Positions 8,050 to 17,011 of a DNA stretch of 64,000 nucleotides are shown here, one piece after another; position 1 is the first letter of the stretch, and each line of letters starts with the position of its first letter. The translations under genes were made by a program, and so were the position numbers. The notes below the pieces were generated by a model. That model was not told the origin of the DNA and did no database searches. It saw only the letters and a list, made by a program, of their open reading frames with translations. The DNA is from Entoloma clypeatum. Taxonomy: Eukaryota > Basidiomycota > Agaricomycetes > Agaricales > Entolomataceae. The stretch is taken from positions 1 to 64,000 of the forward strand of contig OY751492.1 in assembly GCA_963565915.1 (NCBI GenBank). The letters are read 5' to 3'.

Positions 8050-10329
8050 ACTGTTTGGAATAGGCCTTCCACTTACCCGGATTCGGTTCTATCGCTTCCG
8101 TTTCCCTCCGCCATTGACTATGTACACTCTATAACGCCTGTATCTGTAATACTCGCTGCCCAATATAAAGATCATGTACATCGCTCCCCTGGTGTGAACT
8201 TGCCATTAGAAGTCGAACATCACCTCTCAGTAGGATTAAACTATATGTTTAAAAGTAAACGCAACACTAAGTTGCTAACGGAAGCCTATCACGACTTCCG
8301 TCGTCGTCTATTGTGGCGAATTTACTTCTCATTCACTGAAGGGACTTCAAATCTCTACGATCCAGACTTTGAGGTAGAACATGAGACTACTCAGAAACTA
8401 CCCAAAGTCCCTGCTTATATATCGCTTGGACTGGATCTCGGTAAGCTCTTCGTCATGAATACGATAGCTAAAATCCGGGATTCTCAGGAAGACGTACCAA
8501 ACACTCCGAACGCACCGTCTATCCGAGTAATCCAGCGATTTCTGTATGATAATGATTATGTTGTTACCATGACAGATAAGAATTTGGGCGTTGCAGTCTC
8601 GCGTCGGGACTGGATTATAGAGAAGAGCCTCGATCTGCTTAATGACCTCCAGAATTATATAGAAATTCCGGAGTTCCAAGCTAATCTAATTTTCGCTCAC
8701 CAATGTACTTCCATGGGGAACATAGCTAAACTAGCCTTTGACGTTCACCCCCTTGGAAAGCAGTTAGCGCGCTTTTTGCGATCTAAGATCACCCTCAAAG
8801 AAGAAAACGGGGGATTCGCTAAACATACTGTGCCGCAATTCTACGGTATTCCCAAAATTCATAAGGAACCCGTTAAGATGCGTCCCATCATACCATGCCA
8901 CAGTGCCATCCAGAATCCCGCTGCTAAGTACATTTCAAAATGTCTCAAACCGCTTGTTAAAGCGGCGCCTACCATTATTCACGGTACCAAAGACTTGGCG
9001 ATAAAATTGAGCAAATTACGAATGATCCCCGATAAAAGATTTTATCTTGTCACCGGCGACGTCGTTGCATTCTACCCCTCCATTCCAATTCAACGATGCA
9101 TTGACATCGTTGATACTCTATACTGTGAATGGTCCGGCTTTGATTTAGATGCAGACTACGCGCTGATAGACAGAGACGATTTACAATTGCACGAACTATT
9201 CCTGCAATGTCTCCTTATCGGTAATCGTAATTTAATAACACAGTTCCAGGACAAATTCTATAAACAGCGTCGAGGCCTTGCTATGGGCGTAGCTGATTCT
9301 CCAGACTTAGCCAACTTGTATGGTTGGTATTTCGAGAGATACTGTGGAATTTTGGAAGATCCCTCCGTAGCCTTCTACGGTCGGTATATCGATGACGTTC
9401 TGGCTTTAGTATATGCAGAGTCTGAAGCTGAAGCGCTTCAAACTATGCAAATAGTCGTCATTGAAGACTGTGTTATTGAATGGAATGTGTCTGGGTCCCA
9501 TCAACCCTTCTTAGACATGATGTTATACCGCGACGAAAGAGGCGCGTTACAACACATGCCATATCGCAAAGCACGTTCTCATTTGGAAAGAATTCCATAC
9601 ATCTCACACCATCCCCTCGACGTGAAACGAGGAACTTTTATTGGAGAGATGTCGAGGCTCGCCACGCTATGTAGTCTTCAATCGACTTACCTTAGGGCAC
9701 TACAGCAGTTGGTTCTGCTGTATGTGAAGCGCGGCTACCCCGAAGAACTCGTTCGAGCTTGGCTCAAGAAATACAGTGCTGACAGTTGGGCTAAACGTCT
9801 CAACGAAGTGAGAAAGGCACCTGCAGAGGTGTTAGTACTTAAGTCTAAATTCAACGAGGCATGGAATTACTTTTCCGCAAAAGAACTTGGTGACACCATC
9901 ATCGGTTTCTGGCGCGATTATCTAGATCACGCTGAGCAAGGGAAATTCTCCCTCTCACACCCGCGATTCTCTGCTGACCCAGGAGACTTGGCGTCTGTTA
10001 TGGACGACGAGAATCTTACGGTTGAGGTACATACCTCTGGGGGCATTGTCCCCATGCCAGACATCAGGGTGTTAGGATTCGATAAACGAAAGTTCTTAGT
10101 GTCGCGGAAGCGCACTCTGAACTTATTTGACTTAACTAGCCTTTGGAAAAAGGTGGTGATCACAGGAATGGACAAGGAAGCTTCGCGTCAATCTCCAGTT
10201 CTTCGGCTGTCTGAAGATCTCGAGGACTCCTCAGATTCAGAATTATCTGAAACCGAGGGAACTGCGTTGGCGCACCTTGTAAATACTCGTCAGAGTCTGG
10301 GAGACGCTTGGTTGTCTCGTCACGATTGA
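8050..10329 (+). CDS. PLE reverse transcriptase (endonuclease-deficient, Coprina-like)
   Basis: RT protein of the telomeric element. Motifs in order: PQFYGIPKIHK and MRPIIPC, motif A TGDVVAFYPSIP (Asp codon 9058-9060), motif B GLAMGVADSPDLANLYG, catalytic YIDD (9385-9396), and the thumb-region string PYRKARSHLERIPYISHHPLD typical of Penelope RTs. The C-terminal ~250 residues have no GIY-YIG motif. The start is uncertain. The frame is continuous with ORF1 exon 1 through an unspliced intron, or may be joined by an alternative acceptor at 8049 (given here as the start); the first internal ATG is at 8245. Homologous RTs prime on exposed telomeric 3' overhangs, which fits this location. Confidence 0.85.
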   Translation, partial: TVWNRPSTYPDSVLSLPFPSAIDYVHSITPVSVILAAQYKDHVHRSPGVNLPLEVEHHLSVGLNYMFKSKRNTKLLTEAYHDFRRRLLWRIYFSFTEGTSNLYDPDFEVEHETTQKLPKVPAYISLGLDLGKLFVMNTIAKIRDSQEDVPNTPNAPSIRVIQRFLYDNDYVVTMTDKNLGVAVSRRDWIIEKSLDLLNDLQNYIEIPEFQANLIFAHQCTSMGNIAKLAFDVHPLGKQLARFLRSKITLKEENGGFAKHTVPQFYGIPKIHKEPVKMRPIIPCHSAIQNPAAKYISKCLKPLVKAAPTIIHGTKDLAIKLSKLRMIPDKRFYLVTGDVVAFYPSIPIQRCIDIVDTLYCEWSGFDLDADYALIDRDDLQLHELFLQCLLIGNRNLITQFQDKFYKQRRGLAMGVADSPDLANLYGWYFERYCGILEDPSVAFYGRYIDDVLALVYAESEAEALQTMQIVVIEDCVIEWNVSGSHQPFLDMMLYRDERGALQHMPYRKARSHLERIPYISHHPLDVKRGTFIGEMSRLATLCSLQSTYLRALQQLVLLYVKRGYPEELVRAWLKKYSADSWAKRLNEVRKAPAEVLVLKSKFNEAWNYFSAKELGDTIIGFWRDYLDHAEQGKFSLSHPRFSADPGDLASVMDDENLTVEVHTSGGIVPMPDIRVLGFDKRKFLVSRKRTLNLFDLTSLWKKVVITGMDKEASRQSPVLRLSEDLEDSSDSELSETEGTALAHLVNTRQSLGDAWLSRHD

Positions 10330-11393
10330 GTATCTTTGACGCCACGCTTGTGGCGTCGAGGGGGATATGGGAGAATAGTTGGAAGCACCGGCTAGACTTA
10401 CCTGCGTTATGGCTTGTGTATCCCTTTTGTAGTTAGTAGTTTAAATACGAACACTGCGGAAGGAGCATATGGGAGAACAACGCTAGAGTGCTATAATAGA
10501 GAGAACTGACTCCTTATTTCCACAGACTTACCTACGAAAGTAAGTCCCCCTTCTCACTCTGACCATTCCGGTTCTTTACTGGTGGTGGAAACCCACCCTG
10601 TCGGTACAGCTGACCAACGACTTACGGTACATCGCCTTCGTGCGAAATGGAAAACCATAGGAAAATCGCCTTGGAGCCTAATCCTAACCGTAAGCTCAGC
10701 TTATATTGAAAAGATATATGCCTGCCTATTGATATACAATGGCTTACAGCTTAACCTAACCCTTACCCTTACCCCTTAACCCCTTACTCCTAACCCCGAA
10801 CCCCTAACCTAACCCTAACCGGTTAACGTTAGGATCGGTGGTGAGTCCGGCCTTTGCTAGACTCAACGATGGACGTGCGCCCAACCTTAGGGTTGGGTTG
10901 GGATTGTGGGTTATCTCGCTCAGCTGGTGTCGGATCGGACATTCGACATGTCTAGCGATGAGATGATCTGCTTGTTCGCCCTTGCTTACTCCTACTCTGA
11001 TGTCAACACATTGTGTCTGATGCTTTTTCGTACGTTTCGTAAATAGCGTACTTAGGGTGTTGCCTGTAACTGTTCTTACGGTTTTTGGGTTCTGGTTAGT
11101 TTACTTGTTGTATATCCTTCGGGATAGCTTTTCGTCTTCAAAGTTCTTGAGACTTTGATTTGGGAACGACTCGCTATTTCGGTTCACTGTGGTGCGCCTT
11201 TCTGTCGGTTTGCTGATGGGGATTCCCCATAGCCTTGTCCTTGCAGGGTCCCTTCGGGACCCTGTTCGGTTCCGGGTTGTGGCGTGCTTCCCTGTCACGC
11301 CGCTGTCAGACTAGGCCCAAAAGTGAACAATAGGCAGAGTCAGCTGTCCCAGAGAACAATAGCGTTATTGTTCTCTGGAATGACTCAACGATT

Positions 11394-11472
11394 GCCGTAT
11401 TCGGACCTGATGAGGCCTTTAAAGGCCGAAATAGGATCCTGGACTTTCCCCAAGTCCTATTGTCCACTCGGC
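11394..11472 (+). ncRNA. Type I hammerhead ribozyme, PLE copy 6
   Basis: Identical to the copy 4 and 5 ribozymes, with all core bases and helices intact. Predicted cleavage is between 11461 and 11462. Confidence 0.9.
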
Positions 11473-11528
11473 ACAGGCCCCACAGTCGCCCCCTTCCATA
11501 GTCCTTCTTTGTGAAGGAACTACTTCTT

Positions 11529-11545
11529 CCCTAACCCACCCTACC
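11529..11545. repeat. Degenerate telomere junction between PLE array and chromosome
   Basis: CCCTAACCC followed by ACCCTACC is all that remains of telomere sequence at the inner edge of the array. It may mark the chromosome end onto which the first element was added. Confidence 0.65.
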
Positions 11546-11589
11546 ACTTCCCCCATTCGTCATCCCCGGTCCTCTGCGCAACTACTTTT

Positions 11590-13098
11590 CTAGGCGGCCT
11601 CGGCAGTCGAAGCCGCGTTGTGTGGCGGACCAGCAGTCTCTCCCTGAGCCTTCTTCTCCCCAGGGAGGCACACCAGCTTTGCCGCCGTTGGGGCTTCCGT
11701 TGGGGCTCGAGACCGAGCCCTGGCCGGAGGCGGGTGGTAGGCGGGTGGAGGACGCACCTGCAGCGGCAGGAGCACCGGAGGAGACAGCGGAAACAGCGGC
11801 TGCAGGGTTGTTCCGTGACTGCGGACATGGGAGCGTAATCGTGCTGGCTGGTCCTTGTCTGAGAGGGGGGGTGTTCCCACCAGAGCCTGATCCAGGCCCT
11901 TGTGCGCTTTTATTGTCGTCCCGCCTGTCGAGAGGCGGGGCAGAAGGATGGGAGTTCCTCCGACAGGAAGGGCGTGATTGGTGCTAGCGTGTTGTTGAGG
12001 GGCCTCTCCGCTGGACTGAGTTGGACTGCGAGAACGCAAGGTAGACGTTGCTAATGCGCCCGGTTTGTGCGGCAACTGTGCCGGACGAGGACGGGAGTGG
12101 GTGCGCTCGAGGAGGCCGCATTTGTTGCAGGGCTGGTGGAGCAGAGCGTTAGAATCAGATTGGGGCAAGGGAAGAACACGTACGACTTTTCCAGCACGAG
12201 GATTGGAACGACGCCAGGTCGAGGTGTTGGTGATGCAACAGATGAAGCAGCGACGGCGGACACGGTCTTGGTGGCTGCGTCGTCAGTGTGCATGATCTGT
12301 GGCCCAGGTTGAGCTGGATGCTGAGGAGCTAGGTGTGAGGACGATGGGTACGGGTGACCATACGGATCGCGGACATGCTGCGGGTGGTGTGGCTGCGGAT
12401 GGTAGTGAGGTAGAGGGTGGGTGATGGGGGTGCTGCTGGGGTGCGGTGGCATGGGAGAGTGGTGGTGGTACGCGTAGCCGTGACCATAGGGGCCATGAGG
12501 TTGAGGGTTGTACCGGGGGGTCGAGGTGGGGCGGGTGGTAGATATATCCGGTAAATGCTCACCCGGGGAAGAAAGTGGTGCAGGAAGCTGAGGAGAGCAG
12601 GATCTGGTGGCGGACAGGGGTACAGGTGAGGGGGAGGGATGCCGTGCGGGGAGAATAGGCGGAGTCGAGATGTGGCCGCGGTCTAGCGGGGGGCCGGCGG
12701 GGCTGGAAGAGTGTGAGGGACGGGGACTGCCTGCGGTGGTCATACGGGGAGTGACGAGACTGGTGAGAGCGGGGGCAGACTGTGCGGCATCGCAAGAAAC
12801 CCGCTGGATCTGCGGTCTTGCGGATGAAAGTGAAAGGACGAGAGATGGACATCCTTCCTATCATAGTCGTACGATAATGCGAACTGCAGATGCGGATCAG
12901 GGTCCCGTTTTCGAACACTTGATCGATGATCCATTACCACTCACATTCACGTTCAGTCAATTCACGTCCAGCGTCGACCGCCGGTGTCCCTCCGTTTTCT
13001 GCCTCGACGGGCTCTATTTCCGGCGCTGTCATAACAACCGACGTGTCGGGGTCGTGGTCCACCTTTGGCTCTTGCTGTGGCTGGTCGTGGTCCTTCAT
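11590..13098 (-). CDS. GATA-type zinc-finger transcription factor
   Basis: The finger is split by a 51-nt intron (12133-12183, donor GTACGT, branch CTAAC, acceptor ACCAG). Upstream it reads CFICCITNTSTWRR...AGKV; downstream it reads PCNKCGLLERTHSRPRP, a fungal GATA finger with CX2C...CX2C spacing. The C-terminal ~180 residues after the finger are Pro/Ser-rich. Upstream, an open stretch (12285-12743) encodes a His/Pro-rich region, and a plausible first exon starts at ATG 13098 (MKDHDQPQQEP...) with a donor near 12944. Exon joins between 12250 and 12945 are unresolved because several frames alternate. It is the first chromosomal gene inward of the telomeric array, about 11.5 kb from the end. 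Target genes are unknown. Confidence 0.7.
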
Positions 13099-13603
13099 GG
13101 GGGGCTAGAATCCCACAAGTCGAAAACTGGGGACTGGAGGACTGAAATAGCACTGATATGAGCATGTCGACGCATAACTGAGGGAATACATTGTTGTGGA
13201 GGGGAACAGGTAGGTAGAAGGAGAAGGAGGAGAGATCGTCAAAAAATTACATAACGCGTCAGATCTCAGATCTCGCTTCCAAGTTCCCACTGTGTAGCTC
13301 TGCCACGCGCACATCTGTGGAATGACTGCATCGCGAAGGCTCATTCATTAATCATCAGCGAGCCAACGAGCTTGAATCATCTAATAAAAAGCCTTTACCC
13401 GCCTATCACATCCAGCCTTGGCTCATCGTTGGCAAGAACCACACCCAAGCACAAGTGATGTATGCTGGAACTAGTACTGGGTACAGCATGGAGGGGTGGA
13501 ATATGTATATTCGACGCCATAGATAGAATGTGTAGGGCGTCGGAGAGGAGCAAGGGGTGGAAATGTGATCGAACTTCTGTACCGATGCGGCTGTCCCTCC
13601 TAA
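13099..13603. other. Intergenic, no gene recognised
   Basis: AT-richer sequence between the GATA gene and the membrane-protein gene, transcribed away from each other. It probably contains both promoters. No conserved coding or repeat structure was seen. Confidence 0.5.
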
Positions 13604-14298
13604 ATGTATAACCCCTCTTCCAGCTCAGACGCCTCTTTCGAGCACCACCACCACATGGATCCCCGCAAGAATATACTCGCCCTCATATGCATCGCCCATG
13701 TACTCGCTCTCGGGGTGGCACTCAGGTTCCCTTGTCCCTCGAGCTACCACATTGTCCTCCCAACAATCATCGTGATCACTTCAGTCCTCATCGCCACTTT
13801 CATCCGTAGCAGCCACCCCTATCTCCCGCTATTCTTCTTTGTAATATGGATGGCCGGATGGGCCGAGCTGGGATATTTCCGTGAGTAGGGTTAATATTTA
13901 TATTGGGTATGCTAAAAGTGCCCCGTTGGTTACTGTAGTCATCGCCACATCGCCCCTGCCCCTGGTCACTCTTATCCTCTTGGCGGTTGTTGTCATCTCC
14001 TTACTGGATGGATTATTCTTCTTTACCCTGGATTCGGGCCCCAAGGCTGACGACTTCTATACCCTATGCCATAACTTTGTGTGGGCGACGGTTTTCGGTG
14101 GTTTGCTTAAGGCGATGAGTGACTTCCTGGTGGCGGTGGGCTATGGTATGGGAAAATTAGCGAAGTTAATTCAGGGTCAAAGTGATGAAGCAACAGTCAG
14201 TCCTCCCCCCCCTTACTCGGTGAGTACTAGTGTTGTGATGCCCTGCATGCACATCTCATGCTAATTCTCTCTCTCTCAAGTTGGTTGATGTATACTAA
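13604..14298 (+). CDS. Small integral membrane protein, unknown function
   Basis: Three exons (13604-13880, 13939-14219, 14281-14298) give 191 residues with clean phases. Intron 1 is 58 nt (GTGAGT...CTGTAG); intron 2 is 61 nt (GTGAGT...CTAAT...CTCAAG). The protein has about four or five hydrophobic segments: ALICIAHVLALGVAL, IVLPTIIVITSVLIATF, PLFFFVIWMAGWAELGYF, LVTLILLAVVVISLLDGLFFF, and a weaker one near WATVFGGLLKAM. The cytoplasmic-looking tail ends PPPPYSLVDVY and contains a PPPY motif that could bind WW domains. The short N-terminus contains a His run. No family was recognised. Confidence 0.65.
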
Positions 14299-14663
14299 TG
14301 TTATCGTATGAAGCCCGAAGATCCTCAAGAACAAATTATTTAACGTGTACCCGCATACACATTCAGCCCCGAGATTCTGATTTCTATTTTTTATTTCTAG
14401 TGCGTAAATATATTGCGGTTATGTAAATATACTATTATCACTGTGATCAACTTTGCCATTGGCCGCGCGTTGTAACCTCGGGGTATAATTTTACGATTGA
14501 GGTTTGCTTGAGGTGCGACAACGGTCCCCGGGGTAGTGGCAAGAATAAACATATCTCCAGGGCCTCTTAGCGCATGTCCAATCAACAACGAGATTAAATG
14601 CCATCTTCCCCAACCCCCTTTTTGCTTAAACCGGACTAAATGGCGGCCGGCGGCATTCAAAAT
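14299..14663. other. Intergenic, no gene recognised
   Basis: AT-rich stretch after the membrane-protein gene. It ends at a sharp breakpoint near 14664 where similarity to the BBE-like gene at 42405 begins. Confidence 0.5.
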
Positions 14664-16330
14664 CATCGAGGAAGGGACGTGCCGTAGTTACTATACCCCA
14701 AGCTTGATTCCTTGTCGTCCCGATGGTCAACTAGAATATCCGCAATTTCATTGGCGTATGCTCTCGCTTTGTCGATACTGGCTTTGCTGTCTTTCGTCCA
14801 CGCAATCATGACCAAGACATTCGGTGCTGGATCACGCCGGAACGCCGTCGCACTTCGTGGCACGCAAGCCACCTTGTCCATAGGGAGATACTCAAACCCG
14901 AGAATGACTCTAAACCCATCAGAAGTAGGGCTCTTGGTAATATCTGCGGCGCGGGTTTGGGCTTGAGCGATGGACGGATAGTGAGGTGCGCGGGGGGTAA
15001 CGCCTTTCAAAAATCGACCGTGGCCATGAACAGCGGCAGCGGCATTCTGGACCAAACTTTGTTCTATCGCATGACGGAAGCGTGGACTAGACCCACCTGC
15101 AGCGTATTCACTTCCTCGTAGGGCATCTCGCGCGTCCTATCCACAATTGGACCTGCATTGGATGAAAACTTGCAATGGTAAGCAGAAGTGAAACAAAACG
15201 TACCAATATCAAAGAAAGCCTGATAATTCGACCGTCCCTCGGCTTCAGAACCATTGTAGAACAGGGAGAGGATGGTGGCGGGCTGAAAAATACGCTGAAC
15301 ATCTCTAGCACAGCTGGGTACCGAGAGCGCACCTTTCCGTCGGGTAAGACTGTGGCTATCTGGAACATGCCCTCCTTCTCTCCGGCCTTCGCCCACCATT
15401 CAGTCGTAACCGAGACCAATCTCTCCAATGCCTGAGGTGCAAAGATGAGCGCTCCTGCGAAAACTGTACGACGTTGAGAATGTAGCTTGAGAACGAATTC
15501 GGTGACGACGCCAAAGTTCGACCCTCTGCCTCTAATAGCCCAAAAGAGATCGGAATTTTCGACGGCGTTGGCGTTTAAAATTGACCCGCCTGCAGTAACG
15601 ACAGTCGCCTAGAAACGTTACATATAGTAAACTCGTCTGACCGCCCAAGACATACCTGCGAAAGGTTGTCAATAGTCAACCCATGTTGCGGTGTGAGCCA
15701 GCCAAACCCGCCTCCAAGGATAAGACTGAGGGCTTCATTGGTAAAAGGGCAGTATCATCGAGAATCGTAGCATGAACGAACCCTCCAACTCCGGTCTGGT
15801 ACAAGAATTGAGCGAAAAGGGTTCGTATCATTTAGGGATCGAATCACTCACATCGTTGACTGTTCCACCGACCGTCGCCATCCCATACTTTATCGCTTCT
15901 CGATCCACATCTCCCCAAAGCGCTCCTCCGCCCACATGGATCACCTTCCTCTCCTGATCGACCTTGACCGTCTTGATGTACCTCGAAAGATCGATGACGA
16001 GTCCGTCCTAGCTGGACGACGTCCCAGATGAGTTGTGTGCCCCTCCCCGGATCGCGATCAGAAGAAAATTGTCCCGAGCGTACTTGATAGCGAGCACGAC
16101 ATCAGCCTCGTCTTGCACAAATGCTACAATGCTGGCTCGGCGCTCTGCATTGATGGCCCATCGGGGAATCGCAGACGCGTAATCGGGGTCACTATGTCAC
16201 CATTGAATGTGGCCTTGAACGCAGCAAAGTCGGGGATGGATGTCTGAGGCCGTGAAATAGGTGTTCAACGGAAAGAAGACGAAAATCGGCTCTGATTGTC
16301 ATCAAGACCAAAGTAGAATGAATGTTCCGA
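14664..16330 (-). pseudogene. BBE-like FAD oxidoreductase, dead copy
   Basis: An inverted, closely similar copy of the intact gene at 42405-44193, including intron positions and about 75 bp of promoter. Three defects are visible. The start codon is changed (ACG at 16253-16251) with a 2-nt loss just after it. A GAG-to-TAG nonsense codon lies at 16010-16008 within the string that reads TSSSEDG in the intact copy. The 3' end is cut at 14664, removing the last exon and the C-terminal FAD/substrate region. No intact protein can be made. It lies next to the intact ABC transporter. Confidence 0.88.
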
Positions 16331-16729
16331 AGAGTGAGGGGCATGATTCAATAACCCCTTGAGCAACTGAAGACTGAAAAAGACTCAACATTCCTAGTTG
16401 TCACAACTATCTTGCTCGTCGTCAAAGCAAGACCTTGTTGCACCGATATTGGTTGGAGAATGTCTCTGCCTGTCGCGTTTTCAACACAATCGTACTAAAT
16501 TTGGTGTTGACACGTGGTGGGAGATTGTCACGGCAGTGCCGATGCACTAATCGGGGATTGACATGAACAAATAGAGGTATGCAGAATGCTAAGTCAATGG
16601 CTAGTTGAAAGTATCGATCTATGAGCAGTAAGCTAGTAACAGATTACGCACCGGGGGATGTTTGGCAAGCCGTAGATTGATAGCGTGTGGAGTCGAAAAA
16701 GCGCGCCACAGTACCAAAGCAGCCACGAC
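16331..16729. other. Intergenic between BBE pseudogene and ABC transporter
   Basis: No coding signal seen. From about 16730 inward, the 3' flank of the ABC gene resembles 51930-52195, so the duplicated block begins there. Confidence 0.45.
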
Positions 16730-17011
16730 CTTGACACCTACTACAGGGACTCCCATCGCTATAGTCAGCGAGAGATCGCCGAGGACTGATTGCCGTGGAC
16801 ATTGGATGCGAAGTGTAAACTGATGCTTGAGTTGTGCCTCCGATGCCACTAATGTCGATGAGGAATGCATGACTCGGATGTCCGGGTGTTTCTTTTCCAG
16901 ATGCTATTGTACAGAAGCTTGTGCTGCGTAAATGATATACAAGATGTTAAATGCTACAGCGTTTGTTCGTAAGAATCCGTGCGCGGTGATGAAATATCTG
17001 CAGGAGGAACA

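Larger units (their letters stand above)
6787..11528 (+). mobile_element. PLE copy 6 (subfamily B), longest and possibly complete
   Basis: The innermost and therefore oldest position in the array, yet the most complete copy (~4.74 kb). Order: short leader, ORF1 with one intron, RT ORF, and a 1.2 kb 3' UTR with telomere-like tract, quadruplex motif, hairpins, hammerhead and terminal hairpin. The 5' end also abuts a telomere unit, so a small 5' truncation cannot be excluded. RT motifs and the missing GIY-YIG domain place it with endonuclease-deficient telomeric PLEs. Confidence 0.9.

Noticed and set aside
6787..10329. A single 1180-codon PLE protein starting at 6787
   Set aside because: The codon at 6787 is TTG and lies at the telomere junction. 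The first ATG is at 6874, and the intron and the basic tail in another frame indicate a separate ORF1.
9600..10329. GIY-YIG endonuclease at the PLE C-terminus
   Set aside because: The C-terminal ~250 residues contain no GIY or YIG motif; the element is of the endonuclease-lacking type.
12559..13344. Several overlapping ORFs upstream of the GATA finger
   Set aside because: Open on both strands because of GC bias; only the minus-strand pieces consistent with the GATA gene were kept, and their joins are unresolved.
14397..14666. Minus-strand ORF of 89 codons
   Set aside because: It spans the breakpoint of the BBE pseudogene, has no recognisable motif and a composition like random AT-rich DNA.
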